Part shown: piece after piece, positions 35,276-43,839 of the stretch
Layout: every line of letters starts with the position of its first letter
Position numbering within the stretch: the stretch's first letter is position 1
NCBI GenBank assembly: GCA_029781855.1
Contig: JAKOVX010000068.1
Span: 62,001-126,000 of the forward strand
DNA from: Acidobacteriota bacterium
GTDB taxonomy: Bacteria > Acidobacteriota > Blastocatellia > Pyrinomonadales > Pyrinomonadaceae
Direction of reading: 5' to 3'
Length of the DNA: 64,000 nucleotides
The notes under the pieces: generated by a model
Seen by the model: the letters and a program-made list of their open reading frames with translations, nothing else
What the model was told of the DNA's origin: nothing
Databases searched by the model: none
Made by a program: the position numbers and the translations under genes

Positions 35276-37117
35276 ATGTCACTTTTCGCGACTAAACCAA
35301 TTTCAAGGATCATAGCCGAGGCCCAAGAGGTCGGCACACATACACTCAAGAAGACTCTGAGTGCGCTTGATCTTACGATGCTTGGCGTCGGGGCCATCAT
35401 CGGAACCGGTATCTTCGTACTGACCGGCCAGGCGGCCGGTAAGCACGCCGGCCCGGCCGTCATCATCTCCATGGTATTTGCCGGTATAGCCAGCGCATTT
35501 GCCGCACTCTGCTATTCCGAGTTTGCTGCCTGCGTCCCGATCTCCGGTTCGGCTTACGCTTACGGATATGGAACACTCGGCGAATTCGTCGCGTGGATAA
35601 TTGGCTGGGACCTTATCCTCGAATACGCTTTCGGAGCGGCCACGGTGGCGGTTGGTTGGTCGGGTTACGTAGTCAGCCTTCTTAGGGACACGATGGGCAT
35701 AAATTATCCTCTTGCTCTGAGTAAAGGCCCGTTCGAGACCATTCCTCTGGCTGATGGCACCTCGGTGCACGGTATCGTCAACCTGCCGGGCGTGCTAATA
35801 GCAGTAGCGGTAACATTGCTCCTGATCCGCGGTATCAAGGAATCGGCTAGCTTCAATTCGATAATTGTACTCGTCAAGGTGCTGGTCGTTGTCCTATTTA
35901 TCGTTGCCGGTATTGGCTACGTTGCACCGGATAACATCCTACATCAAGGCTGCCCCGCCGACATTCCGAATTGTAACCAGTTCATGCCATACGGTTTCAG
36001 CGGCGTGATCACCGGAGCGGCCGTCATCTTCTTCGCATATATCGGGTTTGACGCGGTTTCCACCGCTGCGCAGGAAGCAAAAAATCCGGCCCGCGACATG
36101 CCTATCGGCATCTTGGGTAGCTTGGCTATCTGTACGGTGCTTTATATTTTGGTTGCAGGTATCATGGTCGGCTTGGTCGATTACAAGTTGTTGACCAATG
36201 CCGCCGCCCCGATCGCCGTTGCGATCGACGCCGCTCTTCAAAAGGCACAGGGAACGACAATGGGCACCGTACTTGCCGTGTTCCCAACCATTATCAAGGT
36301 TGGCGCGGTGCTCGGCCTGAGTTCGACAATGGTGGTGATGACGATGGGCCAGCCGCGGGTGTTTTACTCAATGTCCAAGGACGGTCTGCTGCCGGACTGG
36401 GCAGCGAAGATCCATCCGAAATTCCAGACGCCGCATATCACCACGGCGATCACCGGATTCGTTGTTGCGATCCTTGCCGGTATCGTCCCGATCAGCCTGC
36501 TCGGGGAGTTGGTTAGTATCGGCACCCTGTTCGCATTCGTCATCGTCGGAACCGGCATCATCATCTTGCGATCGTCAAATCCGGCTCTCCAACGGCCGTT
36601 CAAGGTGCCGCTTTCGCCGTTCATTCCGATCGCAACCGTGCTCTCGGCGGCTTTCTTGATGAACAGCCTGCCGCTCGACACGTGGATCCGTCTGATAGAC
36701 TGGATGGCGATCGGTCTCGTGGTCTACTTTGGCTACAGCTTTACGCACAGCCATCTCGCGACCGAGGGAGTTGCGGCTGACGAATTGCCAGCCGATTACA
36801 AGCCGCCGATCGCGGCTTTGATCGGCATCGTACTTGTACTTGCGTTGACGGTTTATCAGATCCTGGCACCATCGTCGATGCTCGGAATGGGTTTAGACCC
36901 GGCCAAACACCTGGCCGACAATTATGCCATCAATATGGTGATCCGGCTCTTTGCCTGGGCATTAACGGGAGCTCTTGTTTACATGCTGCTTTACGGCAGG
37001 GGTTCGACCGGCCGCAAAGCGTCAACTCGAACCATAGGACTCGCACTGTCGGCGGTTAACATCCTTCTTTGGGCGGGAATAACAGCCTGGTACTTTATTT
37101 CCATCCACGGCAAGTAG
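35276..37117 (+). CDS. APC-family amino acid permease, cationic amino acid transporter (CAT) type
   Basis: A 613-residue carrier with about 12-14 membrane helices. TM1 has [19 protein letters not shown], the CAT/YfnA form of the APC motif. Further hallmarks are [21 protein letters not shown] and [21 protein letters not shown] start-side cytoplasmic tail ([24 protein letters not shown]) is normal for this group. A ribosome site (TGGAGG) sits before the ATG. It follows the first permease by 25 bases and is closed by a terminator, so the pair forms an operon. Confidence 0.93.
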   Translation: MSLFATKPISRIIAEAQEVGTHTLKKTLSALDLTMLGVGAIIGTGIFVLTGQAAGKHAGPAVIISMVFAGIASAFAALCYSEFAACVPISGSAYAYGYGTLGEFVAWIIGWDLILEYAFGAATVAVGWSGYVVSLLRDTMGINYPLALSKGPFETIPLADGTSVHGIVNLPGVLIAVAVTLLLIRGIKESASFNSIIVLVKVLVVVLFIVAGIGYVAPDNILHQGCPADIPNCNQFMPYGFSGVITGAAVIFFAYIGFDAVSTAAQEAKNPARDMPIGILGSLAICTVLYILVAGIMVGLVDYKLLTNAAAPIAVAIDAALQKAQGTTMGTVLAVFPTIIKVGAVLGLSSTMVVMTMGQPRVFYSMSKDGLLPDWAAKIHPKFQTPHITTAITGFVVAILAGIVPISLLGELVSIGTLFAFVIVGTGIIILRSSNPALQRPFKVPLSPFIPIATVLSAAFLMNSLPLDTWIRLIDWMAIGLVVYFGYSFTHSHLATEGVAADELPADYKPPIAALIGIVLVLALTVYQILAPSSMLGMGLDPAKHLADNYAINMVIRLFAWALTGALVYMLLYGRGSTGRKASTRTIGLALSAVNILLWAGITAWYFISIHGK

Positions 37118-37137
37118 GGTCGCCAGCAACTAACGAC

Positions 37138-37180
37138 GCCGTAAGCATCACCGAGACCGGCCGATGCTTACGGCATTTTT
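37138..37180 (+). terminator. Terminator of the permease operon
   Basis: GCCGTAAGCATC (37138-37149) pairs perfectly with GATGCTTACGGC (37163-37174). After one A, five T follow (37176-37180), then GTTT. It lies 20 bases after the second permease stop. Confidence 0.92.
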
Positions 37181-37225
37181 GTTTGCATTTGTTAGCGACA
37201 TTGTCAGTTTCGTTACAGCAAGTAA

Positions 37226-37259
37226 AAAGGGCCATCCGCGTCTAACGGATCGGCCCTTT
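37226..37259 (-). terminator. Terminator of the PpiD/SurA-like gene
   Basis: AAAGGGCC (37226-37233) pairs with GGCCCTTT (37252-37259), with inner ATCCG/CGGAT pairs. On the minus strand a T-run follows directly, so it ends the gene whose stop is at 37288. It may also act on the plus strand. Confidence 0.85.
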
Positions 37260-37287
37260 CTTTTGTTTAGCACCGGATGTGGTTAGC

Positions 37288-39270
37288 TTAGTTATCGTCA
37301 GGGTTCTGGCCCGGGATCGGGGCGTCGACTTTAGCGAGTACATCCTTGTAGATCTTGATGTAACCACCGTCCTCGAGCCTCTTCTTGGTAGCAGCGAGGT
37401 AGTCGCTGAAGACCGCCGAGCGTTTTTGCGACAGCATCGTTTCGATCAGGCCGCTGCGTTGCTTGGCAAAATCGGCCGTGTTCGCGTCCTCACGTTTGGT
37501 GACGCCGACCACTACCCAGTTGTCGCCGACTTTGATCGGGGTCTTGGTGACATCGCCATCTTTCATCGCGAAAATTGCGTTCTCAAGGCTCTCGTTGGTC
37601 GAGGCAGTCGTGCCCTCGCCCAGCGGTGAACCGAGAATGAAGTTCTTCTGGTCCTTTGCCTTCAAGCCCTTGGCAGTAGCTGCCGCTACGAGAGCGGCGG
37701 CATTGGGCGAACCCTCGGCGATCGCCTTGGCGATCTCCTCGACCTGGCTGCGAGCCTTCTCGAGCTTGACGACTTCGGTGATCTGGGCCTTGACCTCGTC
37801 AAAGTCGGCATCACGCGGCTCTTTACGGTCGGCCAGCATCGGGATCGCAAAACCGTTCTGGATGGGCGTCTTGTCGCCGATGTCACCAACCGCTTCGAGC
37901 GGCTGAATGCCCGCCTCGAATTGCGGTGATACGCCGATGTTCGGAACGTCGTCGCCCGGCTTAACGTAGGCGGTTTCCTTGATCATTTCGGCCGGGGTCG
38001 AATTGGCCTGTGCCGCAAACTGCTGTGCGGTCTTCTGGATGTCCTTGCTTTGTTTCAAAGCGTCGTCGACCTTCTGTGCCAATTCGGCCGCCGCGGCGTA
38101 GGCCCGGCGATTGCGAAGACTGACCTCGAGTTCTTTCTTGGCATCTTCGAACGATTTCGGCACATCCTCGCCGCGGCGGAGGATAAAGTAGCGGCTCTGA
38201 TAAAGGATCGGCTCAGTGATCTCGCCGGGCTTCATCTTGAGAAGGCGCTGATACGGATCGTCGGGCTTGTTCGGGTTCTCGCGGACGGGCCCGGGCAGCT
38301 TGCCGCCATTCTGGGCCGATGCCGGATTTTCGGACTGGCCCTTGGCCAGATCGGCAAACGCCTGTTCGGTGACGGGCTGCGAACCGTCGCCCTTGAGACG
38401 TGCGATAAGTTCAGCGGCCTTGGTCTGGACGACGCCGTCGAGTTCGGGCTTGGCAACGCGAAGGACGATCTCCTGCCCCAAAACGCCGCCTATCTTCTTA
38501 TCGGCAGGCAATTTATCGTATTCGGCACGAAGGTCGGCGTCCGAGATCGGGATCTTCTCGCCGATCTTGTTGGTATTGATAAAGATGTATTTGATCTTTT
38601 TCTGCGGAACGCTGATGTAGTAGCTCTGCTTGTTCTTCTCAAAATAATCCCGCAATTCGGCATCCGTCGGTACGATCGTTTTTGAAAGCTCGGCCGGATC
38701 TATCGAGACATACGAGAGGTCAAATTTCGTGTTCTTTCGCTGGTAATTATTGAGGACTTCCTCTTCAGAAACCGTCACGCCTGCGGTGATGAAAGCCTCG
38801 AGCTTCTTGCCGCTGAGGTCGTCGCGAACGCTCTGTTCGTATGCGGCAATACTGCCGGCCTGCTCGATGGCGTTCTGCTCGTAAACCGACTGCTCGACCG
38901 ATGTTCCGTCCGGCTTTTTCAGCTGCTCGCGAATGGCATCGGCAACTTCCTTATCACTGGCGGTTAGCCCGAGGCGTTCTGCTTCGACACGGATGACGCG
39001 GCTGCCGATCAGGTTCTCGAGGATCATGCCTGACGGGAAAGGTCGTCCCTGCGAGAAACGGCTGTAGTTCTCCTGCTGCCGGGCGACCTCGCCGAGAGTG
39101 ATCTTTTCTCCGGAAACGGTGGCGACCGTTTCCAGGCTGCGGCCGAGATTGGTCTCGACACCGCGTTGGGTCGGTGCATAGAACAAAATAAGTGAGCCGG
39201 CCATCAGGATGGCGAACAGCAGTAGAACGAAATTACGTGTCTTTTCGAGACGGTTGAAAAACTTTAGCAT
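37288..39270 (-). CDS. PpiD/SurA-like peptidyl-prolyl isomerase, membrane-anchored chaperone
   Basis: A 660-residue envelope chaperone. A single N-terminal membrane anchor (about 13-31) is followed by a SurA_N-type chaperone domain (about 45-220; TVSGEKITLGEVARQQ... GMILENLIGSRVIRVEAERLGL). A parvulin PPIC domain follows (about 240-365; FADLAKGQSENPASAQNGGKLP, MKPGEITEPILYQSRYFILR), and a second, degenerate chaperone/PPIC-like half fills the C-terminus. This matches PpiD, which assists folding of exported and outer membrane proteins; the many secreted peptidases and the TonB receptor here are plausible clients. It is single, with its own terminator, and divergent from nadK. Confidence 0.88.
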   Translation of the reverse strand: MLKFFNRLEKTRNFVLLLFAILMAGSLILFYAPTQRGVETNLGRSLETVATVSGEKITLGEVARQQENYSRFSQGRPFPSGMILENLIGSRVIRVEAERLGLTASDKEVADAIREQLKKPDGTSVEQSVYEQNAIEQAGSIAAYEQSVRDDLSGKKLEAFITAGVTVSEEEVLNNYQRKNTKFDLSYVSIDPAELSKTIVPTDAELRDYFEKNKQSYYISVPQKKIKYIFINTNKIGEKIPISDADLRAEYDKLPADKKIGGVLGQEIVLRVAKPELDGVVQTKAAELIARLKGDGSQPVTEQAFADLAKGQSENPASAQNGGKLPGPVRENPNKPDDPYQRLLKMKPGEITEPILYQSRYFILRRGEDVPKSFEDAKKELEVSLRNRRAYAAAAELAQKVDDALKQSKDIQKTAQQFAAQANSTPAEMIKETAYVKPGDDVPNIGVSPQFEAGIQPLEAVGDIGDKTPIQNGFAIPMLADRKEPRDADFDEVKAQITEVVKLEKARSQVEEIAKAIAEGSPNAAALVAAATAKGLKAKDQKNFILGSPLGEGTTASTNESLENAIFAMKDGDVTKTPIKVGDNWVVVGVTKREDANTADFAKQRSGLIETMLSQKRSAVFSDYLAATKKRLEDGGYIKIYKDVLAKVDAPIPGQNPDDN

Positions 39271-39459
39271 CGATTAGTACCTACAAACTCTGGTTTCGGA
39301 ATCTATTATCTTTAGAGACAAACCGCAATTTTAGCAAAAGCGCGCCGGAATACCAACGCAGAACACTGCACGGACAAGTAGTTTTAGCTCATCGAGGGCC
39401 GAAATTGCTTGAACTTTCGACCTATTTCGCCGATGATTGAGCGGACAAGTTGACGAACA

Positions 39460-40311
39460 ATGGAAAGCACCCAGATCACCTCCGTCGGGATCATCGTGAA
39501 ACCAAACCACGCGGAAGCTAGCGCAACGGCGTCCGAAATATCGGCGTGGCTCGCAGCACGCGGCATCGCAATGATCGGCGAACCGATACCGGCGGATGCG
39601 ATCAAACCCGAAAATGAACTAACGCTCGACGCCGACCTGATCGTCGTGCTCGGCGGTGATGGCACGATGATATCGACCGCCCGGCTCGTCGGCGACCAGG
39701 ATGTGCTCGTGCTTGGGGTCAATTACGGCAGCCTCGGCTATCTGACGGATTTCAGGATCGAGGAAATGTTCCCGGCGCTCGAATCGATCATTTCAGGACA
39801 GTACGAGATCGACCGGCGTGAGATGCTGACCGCCGAACATTGGCGCGGCGACGAATGCCTCGTCACCGGCCGCGTGCTGAATGACGTCGTTATTAATAAA
39901 TCGGCGCTTGCCCGGATCATCGACATCGAGGTCAAGCTCAACGGCCTGTTCGTCAACACGTTCCGTGCCGACGGCCTGATCGTCGCGACACCGACGGGCT
40001 CGACCGCGTACAACCTGTCGGCCGGCGGCCCGATCATTTTTCCCTCGATGAACGCCGTCGTGCTGACGCCGATCTGCCCGTTTACCCTCACCAACCGCCC
40101 GATCGTCGTTCCCGACGACGCACGCATCGACCTGACGCTCGAGAACGAGAACGAAGGCGTCGTCCTCAGCCTCGATGGCCAAACCGGCTACACCATGAAA
40201 GCCGGCGACAAGGTCGTCATCCACAAAAGCAAGACCACATTCAACCTTGTCCAGCCGGAGAATCGAAACTATTTTGATGTGTTGAGAGACAAATTGAAAT
40301 GGGGACGGTAG
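39460..40311 (+). CDS. nadK: NAD kinase (ATP-NAD kinase)
   Basis: A 283-residue enzyme that phosphorylates NAD to NADP. The family-defining GGDGT lies at residues 65-69 (LIVVLGGDGTMISTARLVG). The NE/D-type motif is RVLNDVVINKSALARI and the third signature is TPTGSTAYNLSAGGPI. The C-terminal LSLDGQTGYTMKAGD is also typical. The length matches the family, and the N-terminal ATG fits TSVGIIVKPNHAEA. It is divergent from the PpiD-like gene and convergent with the alkyltransferase-like gene; a 24-base palindrome lies in the convergent gap. Confidence 0.96.
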   Translation: MESTQITSVGIIVKPNHAEASATASEISAWLAARGIAMIGEPIPADAIKPENELTLDADLIVVLGGDGTMISTARLVGDQDVLVLGVNYGSLGYLTDFRIEEMFPALESIISGQYEIDRREMLTAEHWRGDECLVTGRVLNDVVINKSALARIIDIEVKLNGLFVNTFRADGLIVATPTGSTAYNLSAGGPIIFPSMNAVVLTPICPFTLTNRPIVVPDDARIDLTLENENEGVVLSLDGQTGYTMKAGDKVVIHKSKTTFNLVQPENRNYFDVLRDKLKWGR

Positions 40312-40316
40312 GTCAG

Positions 40317-40340
40317 AACCACCTGCGGTAGCGGGTGGTT
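40317..40340. repeat. Palindrome between convergent genes (possible bidirectional terminator)
   Basis: AACCACC (40317-40323) and GGTGGTT (40334-40340) pair across TGCGGTAGCG. It sits between the nadK stop and the stop of the alkyltransferase-like gene. No T-run follows, so it is either a repeat element or a weak terminator. Confidence 0.5.
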
Positions 40341-40356
40341 GAACGCAGCAAACACT

Positions 40357-40719
40357 CTAATCAAACAGGCTCGTCTGCTCGTCGTCTTCTGTTTCGAACC
40401 CCTCAGGAAACCACCGAAATATCGAAAGATCGCACTTCCCTTTGTCACTGAAAACAACGCCCTCGGCTTCGAGCAGTTCCTGCTGCAAGTATAGAGGTAT
40501 GGTCAGGCGACCGGTCGAGCATTTGCCCTGCGAATTGATCACGCGCTGCCACGGGACGCCTTCGTCGGAGGCATGCATCACGTAACCGACCGTTCGGGCA
40601 GTGTAGCCTTCGCCGAGGATGATCGCGATCTGGCCGTAGGTCATCACACGCCCCGTTGGGATGGCGCGGACGATGGCGAATACGCGTTCGCGATAGCTTT
40701 TTTCGTCGACCAGTCTCAC
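40357..40719 (-). CDS. Alkyltransferase-like protein (ATL, MGMT family without the active Cys)
   Basis: A 120-residue protein with only the DNA-binding fold of O6-alkylguanine-DNA alkyltransferase. Where the repair enzyme has PCHR, this reads PWQRV (VPWQRVINSQGKCS), so the acceptor Cys is Trp; this defines ATLs, which bind O6-alkylguanine and hand it to nucleotide excision repair. RAIPTGRVMTYGQIA and ARTVGYVM form the helix-turn-helix and Arg-finger region. The start is GTG at 40717-40719, one base after the cyclase stop; a longer frame runs into that gene. It is the third gene of a minus-strand operon. Confidence 0.85.
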   Translation of the reverse strand: MRLVDEKSYRERVFAIVRAIPTGRVMTYGQIAIILGEGYTARTVGYVMHASDEGVPWQRVINSQGKCSTGRLTIPLYLQQELLEAEGVVFSDKGKCDLSIFRWFPEGFETEDDEQTSLFD

Positions 40720-40720
40720 G

Positions 40721-41356
40721 CTACATCTCTCGAAGAAATGTCCGGGCAGGCGAGCCGTCGCCGGTAGCGCCGTCGTATTTGAGCGGCATGCAGATGATCT
40801 CGTAGTTGCCGGGTTCGACCGCGCGAAGGTCGACGCCCTCGAGGATGACGATCTCATTCTCGAGCAGCGTGATATGCACCGGATGGCCGGGCGAGCCGCT
40901 CTTCTCGATCGAGAGATAATCTATGCCGACGAGGACGACGCCGTGTTCGACGAGCAGTCTAGCGGTCGCCGGAACAAGATATGAAAAATCCGTGCGAAAA
41001 CCGTCCTCGGGAGTCGCCCAAAAGTCCGAGTTCTGCGTTTTGAAGAGGACGCGTTCGACGCCCGTGAGGTCGCCGACGTGTTCTGGCTCAATGCCGACAA
41101 CGTCTTTAGGCACCTCGATCACGCGGCAGGGCCCAACCAGCTTATACGGGTCAATTTGGTGCACGCGTTTGGCGCCGTCGATGAAATGGTTCGGCGCATC
41201 GACGTGGGTCGCGGTGTGAACGCCGAATCCGATCTGCGAGACGTTTGCTGAGGAACCGTTCGCGATCGCCTTGAACGACGTGAATTCGACACCCGGATCG
41301 CCCTTGTAGATCGGCGTCGCCGCGCTGATCGTGACCGTAATATCATGTATTTTCAT
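40721..41356 (-). CDS. Cyclase-family protein (kynurenine formamidase-like)
   Basis: A 211-residue protein of the cyclase/KynB superfamily. The metal-binding signature HTATHVDAPNHF (the HxGTHxDxPxHF type) is present, with a later LVGIDYLSIEKSGSPGHPVH that supplies the second active-site region. Family members include kynurenine formamidase and isatin hydrolase. Here Ala replaces the usual Gly in the signature, and no tryptophan-degradation neighbour is seen, so the substrate stays open. The start overlaps the previous stop by one base (TAATG), and the next gene begins one base after its stop. It is part of a tight three-gene operon. Confidence 0.87.
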   Translation of the reverse strand: MKIHDITVTISAATPIYKGDPGVEFTSFKAIANGSSANVSQIGFGVHTATHVDAPNHFIDGAKRVHQIDPYKLVGPCRVIEVPKDVVGIEPEHVGDLTGVERVLFKTQNSDFWATPEDGFRTDFSYLVPATARLLVEHGVVLVGIDYLSIEKSGSPGHPVHITLLENEIVILEGVDLRAVEPGNYEIICMPLKYDGATGDGSPARTFLREM

Positions 41357-42060
41357 TATTTAACCACCTCGAATGTGCCGATCGCCTTGCCGAGCTTCAA
41401 TGGTGTGGTCGCACCGACACGCCGCCACTTGTTTTCGCTGACAGCACTGAACTTCTGTTTGTAATAGAGCGGCGTCTTGCCCGGTTTGGCGGTTACTTTC
41501 CAGGCGTTTGACAGGTCGACATCGGTGAATTCCTCGGACTTGAACCAGCCGAGGCCCTTCGGCACACCGCCGGAAAATTCCATAATGTCGACGCCCGTGC
41601 CGCCCTGGCCCTGGTGCATTCCGCCGCCGAACGATAGCGTGAATTCGTCAATTCCGTTCTGGTTAATGTCCGGCAAAACGCCGATGTCGATCGACCAACC
41701 ACTGTCGGAGGCATAAATTCCGGTAACTTTGCCGTTCTCGATAAGTACAAGCCCGACGATGCCAAGGCCGTTGCCGGTTTGGCAGATCTGAAAGAACGCA
41801 AGTTTCTGGACCGCACCGGCTTTGGTGAACGCCCCCGAAACAAAGCCAGCGGGCTCGAGCTCAACAGGGCAACTGTCGTTCTCATATTTGGCCTTGAACT
41901 TCGGCAGAGCGTAGCGGTCGACGAGCCGTTGATCGGCCGCCGAGAGCTTGGTTTCCTTGGCCGGAACAGTCGGATCGACGACAACGACCGTTCCCTGACC
42001 GAACGAGAATGCAGCCAGCGAGGCCACAAAGAACAGACACCCGAACGCGCGAAATTTCAT
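41356..42060 (-). CDS. Hypothetical secreted protein with a calcium-loop-like motif
   Basis: A 234-residue exported protein. The signal peptide (1-22, SFGQ) is followed by a region with two Cys (DSCPVEL and FFQICQTGNG) and a central FG-GAP/VCBS-like strand-loop (LPDINQNGIDEFTLSFGGG), whose DxNxNGxDE pattern resembles calcium-binding loops of beta-propellers. The C-terminus is beta-rich. I recognise no named family. It is the first gene of the operon with the cyclase and the ATL protein, but shares no obvious function with them. Confidence 0.65.
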   Translation of the reverse strand: MKFRAFGCLFFVASLAAFSFGQGTVVVVDPTVPAKETKLSAADQRLVDRYALPKFKAKYENDSCPVELEPAGFVSGAFTKAGAVQKLAFFQICQTGNGLGIVGLVLIENGKVTGIYASDSGWSIDIGVLPDINQNGIDEFTLSFGGGMHQGQGGTGVDIMEFSGGVPKGLGWFKSEEFTDVDLSNAWKVTAKPGKTPLYYKQKFSAVSENKWRRVGATTPLKLGKAIGTFEVVK

Positions 42061-42138
42061 ATGGTAGAAGAATAATGTAATTGCCGTAACCGTACAAGAT
42101 TTGCATTACTCGCCCGATTGTATTTACGCTAACGACAG

Positions 42139-42423
42139 ATGGAAATAAAACACATCATCAATAAGAAGAAAGGTGCGTTCAATATCGAGGCCGACGGCGA
42201 GCATCTAGGCGAGCTTGAGTATTTCGTGTCCGCTCCGGGCCAGATAACGATCTTTCACACCGGCGTGAACGAAAAGCTCCGCGGCCAGCATGCCGGCGAC
42301 AAGCTCGTCGCGGCAGCCGTCGAATATGCTCGCTCAAACGGCCTCAAGATCGTCGCCACCTGTCCGTTTGCCAAAAAAGTAATCGACCGAACGCCCGAAT
42401 ACCAGGACATGCTGGCCAAATGA
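42139..42423 (+). CDS. Small GNAT-family N-acetyltransferase (COG2388/YidJ-like)
   Basis: A 94-residue minimal GNAT domain. The strand FNIEADGEHLGELEYFV leads to the helper strand ITIFHTGVNEKLRGQHAGDKLVAAAVEYARSNGLKIVATCPFAKKVID, in which RGQHAGDKL is the CoA-pyrophosphate motif. These small enzymes are widespread but mostly without known substrates. The stop overlaps the mqnA ATG by four bases (ATGA), so the two are translationally coupled; a direct metabolic link is not established. Confidence 0.85.
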   Translation: MEIKHIINKKKGAFNIEADGEHLGELEYFVSAPGQITIFHTGVNEKLRGQHAGDKLVAAAVEYARSNGLKIVATCPFAKKVIDRTPEYQDMLAK

Positions 42424-43229
42424 CGACATTCTCACCGCGAATATCCGCCTCGAGCTACTCGAACACCGCACCGCTCGTGTGGTCATTCCTCTACGGCCAA
42501 AATCACGGCAAGGTCGAGATAATTATGGACACGGCTCCGGCCCGGTCGGCCGAGCTGCTGGCCGAGGACCGTGTCGATGCCGCACTGGTGCCGGTGATCG
42601 CGTATCAGCGAATTGCAGGCGTCCGCCTCGTGCCTGACGTGTGTGTCGGTGCCCGTGAACGTGTGCGGAGCGTCTGCCTGATAACAAAAGGCAGCGAATT
42701 GGCGGACGTCCGCTCGGTCGCTCTCGACGTTTCGTCGCGGACGTCCGTTGCGCTGACCAAGATAATTTTTCGCGAGTTTCTCGGGTTCGAGCCCGATTGG
42801 GCTGAAGCCAGGCCGGACATCCAAACGATGCTTACCACCGCGGACGCGGCATTGCTGATCGGCGATCCATCGCTGATGCTGTCGTCAACCTCAGCCGGGT
42901 CGGAGTACCGGATCTTTGACCTCGCCGAACTCTGGCGGCATTACACAGGCTTCGGATTTGTGTTTGCGATGTGGATGTCGCGTCGTCCATCGGTCGCTAT
43001 CGACCTTGCGGCGGCGCGTGACGAGGGCCTGGCACATGTCGACGAGATCGCGGCGAATTATGCGTCGGACACCGGCCTCGGGCGTGACGAGATGAAGCGA
43101 TACCTGACCGAGAACATCTCATATTCCATCGACGACTCGATGCAAAAAGGGCTTGAGCTCTATTTCGATCTCGCGCACAAAAGCGGCCTGATCGCACAGA
43201 ATAAGCCGCTGGCGTTCACGGGCGATTAG
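42420..43229 (+). CDS. mqnA: Chorismate dehydratase MqnA (futalosine pathway)
   Basis: A 269-residue protein of the periplasmic-binding-protein-like MqnA/MqnD fold. It converts chorismate to 3-enolpyruvyl-benzoate, the first step of futalosine-dependent menaquinone synthesis. The opening ISASSYSNTAPLVWSFLYGQ, the centre AARSAELLAEDRVDAALVPVIAYQRI and VALDVSSRTSVALTKIIFREFLG fit MqnA, including the Ser/Asn-rich substrate loop. A member lookup would be needed to exclude MqnD, but the start favours MqnA. mqnC lies 600 bases downstream on the same strand, separated by a YdeI-like gene on the other strand. The last three bases overlap that gene's end. Confidence 0.85.
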   Translation: MTTFSPRISASSYSNTAPLVWSFLYGQNHGKVEIIMDTAPARSAELLAEDRVDAALVPVIAYQRIAGVRLVPDVCVGARERVRSVCLITKGSELADVRSVALDVSSRTSVALTKIIFREFLGFEPDWAEARPDIQTMLTTADAALLIGDPSLMLSSTSAGSEYRIFDLAELWRHYTGFGFVFAMWMSRRPSVAIDLAAARDEGLAHVDEIAANYASDTGLGRDEMKRYLTENISYSIDDSMQKGLELYFDLAHKSGLIAQNKPLAFTGD

Positions 43230-43753
43230 AAAATCGGCCGTTTCAGTTCTTCCAGAAGCACCTTGTTGATGATCTTGCCGTCGTTTCTCTTGAGATGCTC
43301 GATAAATATCAGGCCGGCGTGGATGCGTTTGTCGATGTCCTTGATGTTGCCGAGATAGTAGAGCATGCCGCGTTGCTTGCCGGGTGTCAGTGCATGAAAG
43401 AGCCTGTCGCCGTCCGGGTCCTGGTCGAGCACCTCGCGAAAATCCTCTGGCATCGGCAACCCATACTTGCTCTCGTCGGGAACGAGCTCGACGCTGACCG
43501 TGTCGCCCACGCCTATCCCGAGCGCGTCGCGCTTGCCCTTGTTGACGATGATGTAAAAGATCTCTCCCCACGGCAAAACGGCACATTGGAATGGTTCGCC
43601 GCCGTTGATCGAGCAGACGACTCGCCGTGTCTTGCCGTCGGTCGGTAGTTTTAACGCGATCTTAGGGTCGATGACGAGAAAATGCCAGCCTTCGTTCGGC
43701 ATCGAACGTGTTAGTGTGGTCTTGAATTTTACGGATTTTGACGATCGCGGCAT
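43226..43753 (-). CDS. YdeI/OmpD-associated family protein with DUF1905
   Basis: A 175-residue protein. An N-terminal DUF1905 domain (about 5-95; RSMPNEGWHFLVIDPKIA, GGEPFQCAVLPWGE) is followed by the C-terminal YdeI-like helical domain (about 120-172; ALTPGKQRGMLYYLGNIKDIDKRIHAGLIFIEHL). These proteins are tied to OmpD-related or bacteriocin-protection effects in enterics; the biochemical role is unknown. It lies on the opposite strand between mqnA and mqnC. Its stop overlaps the mqnA stop by two bases, so the two genes are convergent. Confidence 0.85.
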   Translation of the reverse strand: MPRSSKSVKFKTTLTRSMPNEGWHFLVIDPKIALKLPTDGKTRRVVCSINGGEPFQCAVLPWGEIFYIIVNKGKRDALGIGVGDTVSVELVPDESKYGLPMPEDFREVLDQDPDGDRLFHALTPGKQRGMLYYLGNIKDIDKRIHAGLIFIEHLKRNDGKIINKVLLEELKRPIF

Positions 43754-43839
43754 CTGGTTTTATCGGTGCATCGAAATTGTATATAACTGTGATCGATTCA
43801 CCGATCAGCCTCGGATTTTGATAAAATTATAGCAAAGCA

